A stretch of 64,000 bases of DNA from NCBI GenBank assembly GCA_947561395.2, contig OX387184.1, forward strand, positions 4,836,001-4,900,000. Direction: 5' to 3'. A program made the translations under genes and the position numbers. The stretch's first letter is position 1, and every line of letters starts with the position of its first letter. Below the pieces are notes generated by a model, which did no database searches, was not told the origin of the DNA, and worked only from the letters and a program-made list of their open reading frames with translations. This DNA comes from Buxus sempervirens (taxonomy: Eukaryota; Streptophyta; Magnoliopsida; Buxales; Buxaceae). This document shows positions 46,670 to 59,214 of this stretch, piece by piece.

Positions 46670-47406
46670 TAGGGCTGCAACTTGGTGCGGTTTGGTTTGG
46701 GATGATGGCCTTAACCCAAGACCAAACCAATGAGGCCAACCCAAACACTTATGGTCAGCCCAAAACCAAACCGAACCGACCTCAGAACCGAAATACCTTA
46801 ACCAAAAACCGAATCGATTATTTAAAGAAACCCCGTAACTTAACCCAAACCAAATTGCAAAATTTGGTTCTGTTTGGGTCATTTTCCCATACTTAAAACC
46901 TGTTATCAAGAGAGAGATTCCCACTTTTGCCCAAAAAAATTTTTAAAGAATACTCACAACAAATTTAAAGGATCATCAATTACATGCAATCCAATCCCTT
47001 AAAGTAATTTACATGTATAAATAAGATGGAGCAAAGAGCTTAAAATCCCAAATCATATGTTAATTGTTTTGGTTTCGCACTTTTGAGCTCATGAATCAAT
47101 TTAATAATTAACTACAAAGATTTATAAAATAATAATCTTATTCATTATTTTATAACTTATAATTTATAAATTATATTTTATTATTATAACTTTATCTATT
47201 ATATATTTTATATATATTATTATATTTTTGTTTGGTTCGGTTTGATTTTACACTCAGGAAATTCAGTTTGGTTTTCGATTCGATTCGATTAATCCGAGCC
47301 TTCAATCCAAAACCTACCCAAAGGCTATATAACACAAACCAAACCAACCCAAAGTCAGATTGGACCGGTTCGGTTTCAGTTTTAATTGATCCAACTTGCA
47401 GCCCTA
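46670..47406. mobile_element. hAT-like element, TAGGGCTGCAA ends
   Basis: The left end TAGGGCTGCAACTTGG and the right end, read outward, TAGGGCTGCAAGTTGG are inverted repeats. Flanks GTGGTAGA and ATAGTAAA agree at only five of eight bases, or TGGTAGAT and TAGTAAAT at six of eight with a shifted boundary, so the copy is old. The left arm holds AACCCAAACC and AAAACCGAA motifs and the right arm GGTTCGGTTT, around an AT-rich middle with no coding sequence. It landed inside the CACCTAAAATCC repeat block. Confidence 0.78.
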
Positions 47407-48803
47407 ATAGTAAATACATCGCAGGGGAATTTCCTTCACCTAAAATCCTACACTGTCCCTGCATGAGCATTGTCCTTTTTTTTTTGTTAAGATAATCTGC
47501 ATGAGCATTGTCATTGGTGCATTCGATAAAGTGACCCTTTTAATGTTTAAAAACCAATCATAACAGTGCTTCAAACATAAAAACCAATCATAGCAGCGCT
47601 TCAAACGGTTTGTTTGTTTCCGTCGGTGAAACGAAAAACAAAGTAAAAAAAGATGGAAAGGGCAAAAAAAGAAAAAAGAAAAAGCAGGTACTGAGTCTAC
47701 TGACCGTTCGGCGCGGGCAGCGGGGGTCGAAATTGAAGGGACGTGTAGAGAGCGTATAGTACGGTGTTGGGAGCAGAGGGAGAAGCTGTAGACGTGGCTG
47801 GTGATGGGACAAGTTTAGTGCTGACACGTAAAATTTTAGACGTCTGACGAGACGATGCAGATACGGACGATACAGACGCATCATATGTCACACACGTCCC
47901 TTTCTTTTCACATTTATTACAATTCTAAGAGGACAAAAGGACGACGCGCGCCTGCACAGTAAATATTGCACCGATATGACGATAATAACCTTAATGACTA
48001 AAGTCACGTTCGTGAGCTTTTTCTTCTCCATTCTGGTCCCATAGCTTTTAAAAAATCGGAGCCTTCAACATATTGAGTCCGTTTTTGTGGTCAAACGAAA
48101 CTGTCAGAAGTTAGAACGCTTCATCGGATTCTAGAGAGAGGAAAAATGTGAAAGAGAACTTTTTGAAATTGACGGGGATGGTAATATACATACAGAGTGA
48201 AAATCTTTTTGACTCCCGACTTTACTGGCAGTAAAATTGGATTTGGATAATGTACGAAACACAATTCTTAGCTTGATAAAATGACAACTGTTTTCAAAAA
48301 TTGATTAGTGGATAAGTTCAAAAAAAAACCACTCCCTTGACAAATTGAAGGAAGCCTTTTTTTTATATCAAAAGGTTGGCATTAGACTTCTAAGCAGTTA
48401 AATTTGTCCATGTATACCGTGAAGCTATAAGAGTGCAGCTGACTTCTTAGAAACTTTGCCACCAAACACTATTTTTGCTTCTAGTTAGTTGGGTTTAATC
48501 ACTCGGGTTGAAATCGTTTAGCCCAAGGTGGTGCGGCATACATTTGCAACCTCTGTGAGACGGCCTGTGTCTTTTCACAGTTTTTAATATGAAAAGACAC
48601 TTTAACATGAAAAATACAAGCCATGAGATGTTACACATGGCAATATCTCACTGTGCTGCAATATCTGCCGCACAATCTTGCGACAGACAATTTCATCCTA
48701 CTCCCTCTCTGTGAGCTGAGCTGGCAACCTCCTTTTTTTTTTAATCTATATGGTTGATCTACGATGTGTATTGTAATATTTTTAACCCTTTGTTTATAAT
48801 ATA
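47407..48803. other. Intergenic region
   Basis: At 47690-47890 there is a GC-richer stretch with open frames on the minus strand (47588-47891). The products are R/P/S/T-rich and unlike any family I know, so it may be a leader or promoter, or nothing. One arm of a GAGATGTTACACATGG-type MITE lies at 48605-48715. No gene is supported. Confidence 0.3.
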
Positions 48804-48991
48804 CTAGGGGGCTGCACGCGCTACGCACATAGAAAACGTGGGTCCACAAAGATAAACAATTCAAGGTAATTACAAGATGTTTAAAATAATGGGGGATTGT
48901 TTTATTTGGGAAATATAATGTTTAGAAAAAGAAAAGGGGGTCAAAATCTGAAGGGAATATTCCCTCATCTTCTCTTTATTAATAGTATAGA
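48804..48991 (-). mobile_element. Non-autonomous Helitron
   Basis: Read on the minus strand it starts TCTATACTATTAATAAAG and ends in ...GCAGCCCCCTAG between host A and T (48803, 48992). It belongs to the H2 family (23502-23696) but has a diverged 3' hairpin. No gene inside. Confidence 0.82.
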
Positions 48992-49453
48992 TGCATGTGC
49001 CTTTCACAGGAAAAAAAATTCAGTAATTCTTAAAGGAGACATGGGTGGTATCCTTTTTTCTTTATTTTCTTCTCAAAATTAAAAAAGACAAAAATTAAGG
49101 GTATTATTGTAATATTGCACATGGAGAAGAGAAGGTGAGCGATGGATAGATTTATGAGTTTCGTGCCATAGTACTAGAGAAAGTTTACCAAAAAATAGAA
49201 AAGCACCGGAGAAAGGCCCATCCCATGCTGTCGATGGAAGCTGGGACCAACCGACCGTCGTGGCAGAGGAAATGACGTCATAGGCATAGCCCAATCCCGC
49301 CAAGCTGTTTTCAAAATTCGTGCGCCACTGCGGCCACTTGCACCAAAAAGGCCCTATGAAGGGTCATCTCATCTCATCTCAATCTCATTTCAGCAGGACA
49401 GTGCACAAGCACAACCCCTCGTGAGTCGTTGGTTTTCTTCTCGCACCCCCTCC
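48992..49453. other. Short intergenic stretch
   Basis: A minus-strand frame at 49079-49303 (74 codons) has no recognisable content. A CATCTCATCTCAATCTCATT repeat is at about 49364-49390. Nothing else is seen. Confidence 0.3.
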
Positions 49454-49973
49454 TAGGGCTGGCAACGGGTCGAATACGGTACGGATCTGTCATGATCCGA
49501 ATCCAAACCGAAAATAAAAATCCGATATCCGAATTCGATCCGAAATCCGACGGATCTTTTATATGTGAATCCGAATTCGAAACCGAATTTATATAATGTA
49601 TCCGAATTTGAAATTCGACCGAATAAATAACCGAAATCCGAATTCGATCCGAATTAGATCCGATTTGAACTTAAAATTCAAAAGTTAAGTTTAACTATTA
49701 AAGCAAATTTTAATTATTAAAACTAATGAGCCATATAAATATTAAAGCAAGATATGAATATGGATAGTTCAACCATGGTTTATACAAAGTTTACCAATGA
49801 TTTAATGAAAAGTATATGTTGATTTCAGTTCGGATTTTTTTCGGATCGGATATGGACAGATTCGGATTCGGATCCGAATTCGGTCGGATCCGAAATCCGA
49901 TATCCGTATTCGAACCACGGATCTATATTTTCGGATCGGATTCGGATATATATCCGACCCATTGCCAGCCCTA
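49454..49973. mobile_element. hAT-like element rich in GGATCCGAATTCGG, TSD CCCCCTCC
   Basis: The ends TAGGGCTGGCAACGGGTCG and, read outward, TAGGGCTGGCAATGGGTCGG are inverted repeats. A perfect 8-bp duplication CCCCCTCC flanks it (49446-49453, 49974-49981). Both arms are chains of TCCGAATTCG and CGGATCGGAT motifs around an AT-rich centre. Non-coding. Confidence 0.9.
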
Positions 49974-51887
49974 CCCCCTCCCACATAATACTCTCTCAGC
50001 TGATGCGGAATTTATTTTGACAATTAAATTAAAAATTATATGCCGCAAATCATGATTCACTAACAACTATTTGTTCACATAAACAATTGAATTTATCTTT
50101 GTAGAAAAAACCAACAAACCAAGCAAGAAAAATAAAGTAGACAAAGACGCCAAATTGTAATATTTCTCCCCCTCAAAACCCAAAAACCTAATTTGAGTCC
50201 ATTTCAAAGAATATCTACATTTCAAAACTGCACCTATCCGGCAACTTGCAATAGGGTTTAAATACACAATAAAAAAAACCTGTATTGACTGAATACAAGG
50301 CACGTATGGACACGAATAGAATAGCTCGTTTGATATTGGTAAGAGTCGTAAGACTGGACAGACCATTTTAAACAATGGAAAGAGACAATAGAAGAAATGG
50401 GTATTGTAACTATCATAGATTTCCCAATCGTATCACTATCACAGCCAAGAAAAAAAATTTGACAAACATCCAAGGTACTTCTAAATCTAAAAACACTACA
50501 ATTTCATAAAACTGGAGTCTCAAAGGCAATATATTCTTTTCAGGCAAGTTGATGATTCAGTATACTATTGTATTGACAATTATATTTTTTTAACATCCTA
50601 ACCCAACGAGGCATTATCCACTTTTTATCACAAAAAAGCGTATTGCTAAATTAAATATTTTTTCCTGACTCTTATACCTTACCAGGTTTTCATTTCATCC
50701 ATTTTCCACTTTTTATCACAAAAAAGCGTATTGCTAAATTAAATATTTTTTCCTGACTCTTATACCTTACCAGGTTTTCATTTCATCCATTTCTGATGTG
50801 AGATCGGAATATAAAAATTTTACATTGAGTTAATAAATCCTGATATTAAACAACATATTGTAAAGTACCAAATCATGCATAATTCGAACCATTATTGCTT
50901 AATTAAGGCAAGTGATTTAAGAAGTACAGTGAGAAATGGAACACAAGATTTGCAAATATGAATCATAACTCGAAGTAGCAAGGTTCTGAGTGTGATAGAT
51001 CAAAGGACTTGTCCAAATAAAAGAAAGGTGATGCGGAGTAAAACGATGGTAAATTTACAGGGAAAGAAGATCGAATGGGCACGAATATTCGGTCCCGATC
51101 ATGATGGTCCGGCGTTTTCCATGGCAGAGTAAAAGGACGTCCATCAAGGTAGAGTTAAGAACGAAAGGGAAAGTAGAATAGAAAGAAAGGAAAGTTGAAA
51201 GCCGCAGAAGAGGAGACTCTTCCAAAACAGTCCATCTTTTTCTCTGCAATCCGGCTCTATACATGCATATGGAATCATGGATACGTCTTTATCTAAGCCA
51301 TTTAAAGACAGAGATTAAATGACGCGTTTCTATTTCAACGTCGTCTTCCTATATCAGCGAGTGACCAAGAAATGGTTGGAGCGAGTCAATCATAGAAACT
51401 GAAAACCATCCTCAGCCCCCTGATTAATGCATAGTGAATTCCATTGAAGAGACTCGGCAGAAGCTAAATTCGACTTCCTAATCGTTTTCTTTCACAAAGA
51501 GTATCAATAGATTCAAAGATTATATACATACAGAAAAGCAAACTCTCTCTTCTTTTTTGTACAATTTGTCTTACTCAGAGACCTGTGAGGATGAAAACAA
51601 AACAGAAAACAGAAACAAAGAAGAGAAGTAACAAACAGTTGTTATGACCAAAGAAGCTCCAAACTGAGTTCTCTAATGGCGAATCTACCACTCCAAGAGC
51701 AAGAACCCCAAAACAGGATCACCGAGATTTAAAACTGCAGCTTGTAATACGCTCAAAACTAAGATCTTCTAATTCGAGAAAACCGTTCATTAATGGTGGA
51801 ATTAAATTATATCCCACACCAGAGAAAAAACCCAGGTGGAATCTCCGAGGAAGTTATCTAATTGAGGTAAATGAAGGAAGAACTGTG
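49974..51887. other. Downstream side of the SCL4-like gene
   Basis: At 50618-50793 an 88-bp sequence (CCACTTTTTATCACAAAAAA...) occurs twice in tandem almost without change. Otherwise the region is AT-rich. Its part nearest 51888 should hold the 3' UTR of the GRAS gene. Minus-strand frames at 50067-50473 and 51055-51264 have no recognisable domains. Confidence 0.5.
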
Positions 51888-53714
51888 TCAGCGCCATGAC
51901 GAAACTGTGAGAAGTGGCACGTCGTTCCAGGCTAAAATCAGAAACCCAGGTGGAGATTCCCGTACAGAATACAAAGAACTGTAATTGTAGTCCCAGAGAA
52001 GGATCTCCGCCTGACTAATAGCGTAATGGCTGACGGCAACCGACTTGAAGCCACAAGCTTCCATGAAAGCCATCCATTGAGCTTTCTCCTCCATCCGTTC
52101 TCGCCCCACCGACCCTCCGTTCGCTCCAACGACGCTGGCGATCCTCCGACCAAGGAGTAAACTCTCGACCTGGAGCCGCTCCCGTGAGTCTCTGGAAAAG
52201 CTTGGCTCCAGCGATTCGAAAAGAGCCGAGTAGTACCTGAAGGCGTTCTTAAACCGCTCGAGGAAACCACCTTGGTTCAAACTCACTTCGTACTCCCCGA
52301 GTGTTACCACCCTCGGATTCAAAGATTTCGCCAAGCGCAGAGCGCTCTCCACCGCAACCGGCGTCTCATCCAACAGGTTATACAGTTGAAGCATGAAATT
52401 CACAGCCAACAACTCATCTGGGTCGACTCGGAAGCTCGTCTCGTTCAGCTCCTGAATCGGGGTTAAAACTGGCTCAAACTCAAAATTAAGATTGAGCTGC
52501 TTAGCGAAATCATGGAGCCTATTGCCAGTGGCAAACAGAGAGGCCCCCGGAGTTTTGCCTAGAGCTGGAGCAGGAATGCCAGATATTCGAATTCTAGCAG
52601 GTTTTCCGCCGGACCTAGTTGCCAGAGCTTGGAGAAGCGCCGCCCACTGAACTCCCTGAACGATCCCGAAATCGACGATGTGAATCTTAGTCGCTGACTG
52701 TGTCGCTTCTAGGATAGCTTGGTTCGCCGTTAAATTGGCGAATTTCAAATACGGGCAGCCGTCGTTTAAGGCCTTGTACGATAGAATGAAATCTTCGGAG
52801 GAGTTGTCGAATGCAGCTGGGGTTTCCCCAGATTTCAATGAAACCCGAGAATAAAGAGCTTCGGTGAAGTAAAACGCGACCCTTTCTGTTGGATCGCCAC
52901 AGTCGGACACCGTTTCCCGGAGTTGGGCCAGTAATTTCACAGCACGATCAGGTTCGGAATCGGCGGCTTGAGCACAGTCTAACAGAGATCTCAGCAGCGG
53001 TGAATCTGATTGGGTTTCCGGGGATTTAGGGGAGATTCGGCTCGACTCACCCTTCTGTTGAACCTGCGATGGAGGACTCAAAGGCGCAAAATTCTCCACA
53101 GCCGAAAGTGGCGGAAGCGGCAGCGGTGACGACACCCACGTGGGGATTTGCGAGTTCAGACTCTTATGACTATCGGAGAAAACAAGCTGGTTGAGATCGG
53201 ATGGAGAGGTGGAAAGGTTGAGTCGACTGGAGCAAGACACGAACGAGTCACTACCATAGAGAGAGAACTCGGTACTCCTTTGCCAAACATCGCAACCAGA
53301 GGGAAGCTCCGAGCTTTCCGTCGATTCCCCACCACCCATCAAGCTTTCCATCCACTCGTCCGAGTCGAACTCGCTACCAACGCTTCCTCCCAAATCAGAG
53401 AACCTGAAACCAGTGGAGTGGGGCTCCAGATGTGGAAAAGGAAGTGCAGCATCTCCGGTATCAGAACTACCGGGAACACCGGGAAAGGGATCGGAAAACC
53501 CCGCTCCGGAAACGCCGTATCCCAACGAGGAAGTACTGTTGACTGCACTCTGGTGGGAACTACCACCCCATGTGTTAAGCGAGAACGGATTCACAGCTAG
53601 AAGCTGCTGCTGCTGATGCTGCTGCTGCTGCTGCTTCTGCTGTTGCTGCTTCTGTTTGATGACTTGCTCAGCGATCGCCATGAGGTTTCCACTGTCGGCG
53701 CACATGTACGCCAT
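51888..53714 (-). CDS. SCL4: GRAS transcription factor, SCL4/SCL7 type
   Basis: A single intronless frame of 608 residues starts [20 protein letters not shown], the signature N-terminus of SCARECROW-LIKE 4/7, followed by a polyglutamine stretch (21-37). The variable region (about 40-235) carries SDEWMESLM. The GRAS domain runs from about 238 to the end: LHRI ([17 protein letters not shown]), the [11 protein letters not shown] motif, [11 protein letters not shown], the VHIID-like [14 protein letters not shown] (344-357), the PFYRE region ([16 protein letters not shown]) and the SAW end ([16 protein letters not shown]). It is a nuclear transcriptional regulator; SCL4/7 members are linked to stress responses. 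Length and motifs are complete, so it looks functional. The start is fixed by the conserved MAYM. Confidence 0.93.
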   Translation of the reverse strand: MAYMCADSGNLMAIAEQVIKQKQQQQKQQQQQHQQQQLLAVNPFSLNTWGGSSHQSAVNSTSSLGYGVSGAGFSDPFPGVPGSSDTGDAALPFPHLEPHSTGFRFSDLGGSVGSEFDSDEWMESLMGGGESTESSELPSGCDVWQRSTEFSLYGSDSFVSCSSRLNLSTSPSDLNQLVFSDSHKSLNSQIPTWVSSPLPLPPLSAVENFAPLSPPSQVQQKGESSRISPKSPETQSDSPLLRSLLDCAQAADSEPDRAVKLLAQLRETVSDCGDPTERVAFYFTEALYSRVSLKSGETPAAFDNSSEDFILSYKALNDGCPYLKFANLTANQAILEATQSATKIHIVDFGIVQGVQWAALLQALATRSGGKPARIRISGIPAPALGKTPGASLFATGNRLHDFAKQLNLNFEFEPVLTPIQELNETSFRVDPDELLAVNFMLQLYNLLDETPVAVESALRLAKSLNPRVVTLGEYEVSLNQGGFLERFKNAFRYYSALFESLEPSFSRDSRERLQVESLLLGRRIASVVGANGGSVGRERMEEKAQWMAFMEACGFKSVAVSHYAISQAEILLWDYNYSSLYSVRESPPGFLILAWNDVPLLTVSSWR

Positions 53715-55263
53715 TCTCCGGGCAAGAACTCGCCGGGAAGTTCAAAAGCAGTTACGACAAAAGCATGAAGCTTTAGAAAGAGAAAGAGCGGAGGCGAAGT
53801 TGATCGGGAAAAAAAAAAGGATCAGCGAGAGTGAGAGGAAGCCTTTTTTAAAAGAGAGCTCAACCCCAAAAGGCCAGGGCCAACGGTGTGATCGGGTCAC
53901 GTCTAAACCAAACGAAAGTATCAAAAACCACAAGGGTCCCACCCTCTTAGAAGTAAATTTCTCCCCAAAAAATCAGGGAAAAAAAAAATTTTTTTTTGCT
54001 GATAAAAAAGGAGAAAAAGTAGAGAAAGAAAGGGCGCTTTGCGTTGCGTCTCTTACTTGTGCGGCGGGTGACGTGGCACCCATGCGGGCCCACAACTGCG
54101 AAATGACTCCACTAGGGCTCAGCAACACGTCGACTCCTACGGCTCCCGCACACTGCGGGACCTGCACAGTAGTGGGCCCAGGTGTCTGCTTTTTGCGACA
54201 CGTATTCTACGCTGCATCGGCGTCGCCGTCTTAAGTGACGTCACGCTGTGATATGTTGGGAATGGAAACCAATCTTCACCGCTCATTTCGGAGATATCCA
54301 GTCAAAAAGTCCTACTGGTAAAAAGTGGGAAAAAAGGTAAAAGAACACGATGCAGTAATAATAGCTTCATATCATGGGAAGAAAAAATTTTAAAAATTAA
54401 GAAAAAATCTAAAAAGCGGAGGAGGAGCGGTCCATTTGGAAAAGTTAGGGGAGGGTTGCCATCTCAGCCAGTCAGGCTGCGTTCTTTTTGGACGGTAAAT
54501 GGGCCCACTTGAGTCACGTGGGTCCCAGTGCCTGAGACTGAAACTATATGTGGCCCACCGGAGATGAAGCTAGAGCGACCGAAAGCGGAGGTGAAGGCCA
54601 TGGCTGACGCGCTTGAATTTGGCAGCACCGAGGAGACTGAGCAGGAAGGAAGCAAAGCAAAGCCACGCTCGCATGACGCCGGTGGTGTGACACCGGAGGA
54701 TGGCGACGCTACTCAACTGGGAAATTGACGAGCATGGCGTTGAATGATCAGACGCGCACTTCTTTTAGACACTTGGCGGGTTTGTGTCAATTAAGGGCCC
54801 ACCAGAAGAAGAAATGAATACTAATAATCTATCTTTCTTCTTCTTCTCGTAATAAGGACAAAATATAATAATGTAACGTTATTTTGCATTGATGGAACGT
54901 TTTCTATTCCACCTTGTTTCCTTCCTTCCGTCCATTGTTTCTCTTTTTGCTCTTGATTTGGGGGAGGCTTGAAGGCAGATCACAGTACAGTGCTTTGACT
55001 GTTTGTTGTGAATCCTATTTTAACAAAATAGCAATATGCATGCACAAGTGCCGTTCCTCAAATGTGTGTAGTTATTTAATAGTATCTTCAAAATCTTACT
55101 TTGTTAAAAAGATTGATGATGATGTAAGATTTTCATGGATGAGACTGTCCATGAAACCTAAGGACGTGAGCCCCATAGGGCCCACAACCAAAAGACAGTC
55201 GAAGCCCGCGGTTCGTGATACTGAGGAAATGCATTCGGTCATTTTTATCAAATATATTAAACA
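53715..55263 (-). promoter_or_regulatory. Leader and promoter region of the SCL4-like gene
   Basis: Immediately upstream (minus strand) is an untranslated leader rich in CTTTCTCT tracts. Further out are GC-richer segments with GGCCCACAACTGCG and GGTGTGACACCGG. Several open frames on both strands here lack family signatures and look like chance. At 54914-55285 a + strand frame of 123 codons is likewise unrecognised and crosses into the repeat at 55264. Confidence 0.4.
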
Positions 55264-58243
55264 ATCGTTGTACCTAAAAGTTTAAGCTGAGAGGTGAAAG
55301 TACAATTATAAATTAACAAATAAATGCTCAAGCAAACTCCCTCAATTATATTTATACTAGTCGAGTGCATGCACGGTACTGTAAGTATAAAGAAAGAGGT
55401 AGACGGAGAGGGAATGGTTTCGAAACTGATTATTAAATTTCAAAAAATTGAGGCATTTATGAATATTGTACCATTTTATTAATGAATCTTGACAATGATA
55501 TCCAAGGGCTTTTTTGAAAAAGTCTCACATTTTGGTTAGCGCGATTCCCAAGGGACACCTCGCGTTACATATAATATAAATAAAAGGGTCCAAATACAAT
55601 ATCTTAACAAGGATGGAGCCAAAATGTTCTAATTTATTATTTTGCGAGAGCAAAGCTTTATTAAATTAAAGATGTTGACAACTACTTTAAGGTTTATTTT
55701 TCATAATAAAAAGCAAAGAATAATAGAACTCTCATCCTAGTAGTTGCATCCATGGAGTCCCGAAGTGCAAATTTAATAGAAATGTGTCCTCCCTAATTAA
55801 ATTAATAGAAATGTGACCCGAAGTGCAAATTTAATTTTGCTTTGCCTAAAACTACATAGAATTAATATTTCGTATATAAAACTACAAATTAAGAGTTTAG
55901 AACTGACACTGCCAGTGCTCACTGGAGGGTTACACTCTGTATTGCGATATCGATATTATAATCATATTGTTTTTGACTGTCTCCTTCAGTTCTTCGAATC
56001 AGGTCTTCCCAAGTATTTAGGGTGTTAATGAAATGGAATTATTTAATACGGGTATTAAGTGAAAAGTCTATCCCTTTATAGTTATTCGCACGCTACAACG
56101 GTCAGATGCGGGCCATGCGGCATGAAAGCGAACCGCTTTTATTGGGCCCACATCCTTTGCAACTACGACAGCGTAGCGTGGGATGAAATCGTCTACGGCG
56201 GGATTCGATGTTGTAGATGCACCTGTAACATCCCACGGCTGTTGTTTTTTTATTTTTTATTTTTAAATGTAAATGTCACTTAACTTCATTTCAAATTGAA
56301 AAAATGTGAAACGTGTAGCAGCTGTGGGATGATATATGTGATAGCATCCATCTATATGTGATAGCATCCCATAGATGCTACAAGGTTTGTCGCAGAATCC
56401 ATGCGATGGACATTTTTAACCCGCACAATGTTACATACAACGTGCTCGTATCATTTAGAGTCGTGAGATGCTCCATGTGAAAGTATCCCACTTAAATAGC
56501 AGGTGATAATTCATTTGAAAATATATAGCTTTCATTTTGTACTATTTCCGTTAATTGTTTTCCTTAAAACTAATTAATAATTTTTTTACCTTTTTTTTTT
56601 TTTTGGTAACGAATTTTTTAAAATTTAGAAAGCTGTATACAACGATTAAAGACGATTTCTATCCCATTCTTAATAATTAATTAGTCCAATAATTTTAAAA
56701 ATAAAGGATATAATAAATGTTTTTAAAAAATTATTTTTAAATACAATGGGCGAGTCACAAGTCCAACCATTTTAAAGGATTTGCACCCAGCCAAAACTTA
56801 GTACCTTCTGTTCAAATACTTTACCAACCAATCGAACTAGTCTATCTTGATTTTCTATTACAAATTTTTAGTATCGATCGATTTCAACAATATCAATGTT
56901 ATTGAAGCTTATTCGAGTGAAGATATTGCATGCTAATCCGTTGAGTCAAGTATTGACGACTTCGAATGTTTTAAAACTTGCCATTATTACTTTATATTTT
57001 ACTTACTATCATATAATCCTGTCGTTTTAATAATAGTACTAGTTGTTGGTCAAAGGTTGCAATAAGTGGAGTTGCATGGGATATGGGATAGACCTAGAAT
57101 ACCTTTGTTTATTGGGATAATTATGGTTTATCCCCTTAAGGTTTCAAATAATCCCATTTTCTCCCTCAAGGTTTTTAAAATACCAATTTATCAACTTAGA
57201 GTTTGATGTGTGTAACAGCTTTCCCTTCGAAGAGTTTGATTGATGATATGGCAAGAGAAAGAACATGTCAAGTTTGTGCTTTTTATTCTAACCGATTGAA
57301 GGGTAGAATTTTAAATGGCCAAAGTTGTCGATATATGTTTTTTCTTTTGTCACTATATTAATCAAACCTTTAGAAGAGAGAAACTGTTACACACAACAAA
57401 TCTCAAGATGATGAAACGGTATTTCAAAAACTTCAAGGAAGAAAATAGGATTGTCTGAAATCTTAAGACGGTAAATTATTTATTTGTTATTTTTCTTTCC
57501 TTTCGGTAAGGACCGGTCTGCTACACCTGTAGTTATAATTAAGATCAAAATAACTACATTTACAGTGCTAAATATTGAGCTTATAGTAACATTTAATCTG
57601 CATGCTAAAGTAAATAAAATAAGCATTTTTTAATGAGTTTTCTACTTTTCCGAAATAATAATTATAACTACAATATTTAATTTTCTGCCATTCATATTAT
57701 ACTTACTTATGAAGGCTGTAGATCCGCATCATTATGAGTGCTTAGGATTCTGATTAACCGTCATAATCTTAACACGTGATAATTTACCAATTAATATTAG
57801 TAAAAATTTCTACTGTAAAAGCCTCGTGTGGAAGGGCGCAGATCTTCTACAACGAATATAATGCAATATAGAACAGGACCGTGATACGCTACTAACATTT
57901 TTTTTTTTTAAAATACAAAATATTTTCTCTTCTAAATTCCAAGGCCAATCATAGGCCAGATGTTCATGCAGATGTTGTAGAGGATTTCCATTAACTGAGT
58001 TTCATTTAGACAACAGAGAGCTAAAGCAGGATTGGATCCAAGGTTCCTCTGATAGCCCTGGGTATAAAAGGAAACCAAATGGCTTGGGCCTGCTTGGATT
58101 GTAGGGTCCGGCCTTGGGGGCCCAGAAAAGCTTTTCTATCTATCTTCCTCAGATGACCTCCATAACAATCACCAATTTGGCCTCATCTACAGCACATTCC
58201 GTCCTTTAACGAGATCGTCGGAGAGCACCCAAAAAAAAAAAAA
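55264..58243. repeat. Gene-free tandem duplication, first unit
   Basis: About 3 kb starting AATCGTTGTACCTAAAAG is repeated from 58244 in the same order and direction. Shared landmarks include the Helitron at 55357-55580, TGCACCCAGCCAAAACTTAG, GTTGTTGGTCAAAGG, AATTAATATTAGTAAAAATT and the closing GAGAGCACCCAAAAAA. I found no gene or conserved frame in it. Confidence 0.85.
55357..55580 (-). mobile_element. Helitron-like element in the first 3-kb unit
   Basis: On the minus strand it ends in GCATGCACTCGACTAG. Its 5' region, AACGCGAGGTGTCCCTTGG, resembles the start of the units in the 61.3-kb array. The 5' TC has decayed but is preserved in the duplicate at 58383-58605. Confidence 0.68.
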
Positions 58244-58382
58244 ATTAGAAAACCGTTGTACCTAAAAACTTAAGCTGATAGGTGAAGGCACAATTATGTA
58301 TGTAAGAGAACCCAAATAAGATATAAACATCTTGGAAATTAACAAATAAATGCCCAAGTAAACTCCTTCCATTATATCTATA

Positions 58383-58605
58383 CTAGCCGAGTGCACGTGC
58401 AATACTGCAAGTAAAGAAAGAGATAGACGGAGAGGAATAGTTTCGAAATTGATTATTAAGTTTCAAAAAATTGAGGTATTTAGGAATATTGTACCATTTT
58501 ATTAATGAATCTTAACAATGATATGCAAGGGTTTTTTTTTGAGAAAGTCTCACATTTCGGTTAGCATGATACCCAAGGGGCACCTTATGTTACATATAGT
58601 ATAGA
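58383..58605 (-). mobile_element. Helitron in the second 3-kb unit
   Basis: On the minus strand it starts TCTATACTATATGTAACATA and ends ...GTGCACTCGGCTAG, with A and T at the flanks. It is the better-preserved duplicate of 55357-55580. Confidence 0.8.
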
Positions 58606-59012
58606 TAAAAGGGCCCATATACAATATCTTAAGTCTTAACAAGGATGGAGCCAAAATGTTCTAATTTATTATTTTTGTGACAGCAGAGGTTTATTAAATT
58701 AAAGATGTTGACAACTACTCTCAGGTTTATTTTCATAATAAAAAGTAAAGAATAATAGAACTCTCATCCTAGTAGTCGCACTGCATCCATGGAGTCCCAA
58801 CTCACGTTGGCCAACTTGACTTCAACCCTGACCCAATTTGAGTTTATCTCATCATTCGTATCTTTAAATATGGCAAACTAGATACCATGTGGACCAAGCC
58901 GTTCTAAAAACACATGACCATCATACCTTGGAATATCGTCCTCTCTAATCAATTTCAATTGCTACTTTCTACACAGACAACTGTATAATCCATTTGTATA
59001 TGTTTCAAATAA

Positions 59013-59214
59013 TCTATACTATTAATAAAGGAAAGAGGAGGGAATATTTTTCAGATTCTGGCATTTCTTTTTTTTTTTTCCAAATATTATCCTCCTCAAC
59101 TAAAACAATCTTAACATATAACCACTACAGCCAGTCAACCACCTTCCACTTTTAAATTGAAACCTCGCAACTGTTCCCTCTCTTACGTGCAGTTCTGCAC
59201 GTGCACCCTACTAA
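59013..59214 (+). mobile_element. Non-autonomous Helitron private to the second 3-kb unit
   Basis: It starts TCTATACTATTAATAAAG, has the 3' hairpin ACGTGCAGTTCTGCACGT, and ends CACCCTACTAA (CTAA fits the Helitron CTRR rule) between host A and T. It belongs to the H2 family. The site lacks it in the first unit. Confidence 0.85.

Noticed and set aside
53148-53600. 150-codon plus-strand frame opposite the GRAS gene
   Set aside because: It is a shadow of the conserved SCL4-like coding sequence on the other strand.
53656-54234. 192-codon plus-strand frame upstream of the GRAS gene
   Set aside because: It overlaps the GRAS start, is rich in K/E/R from GAGA-type leader sequence, and has no domain I recognise.
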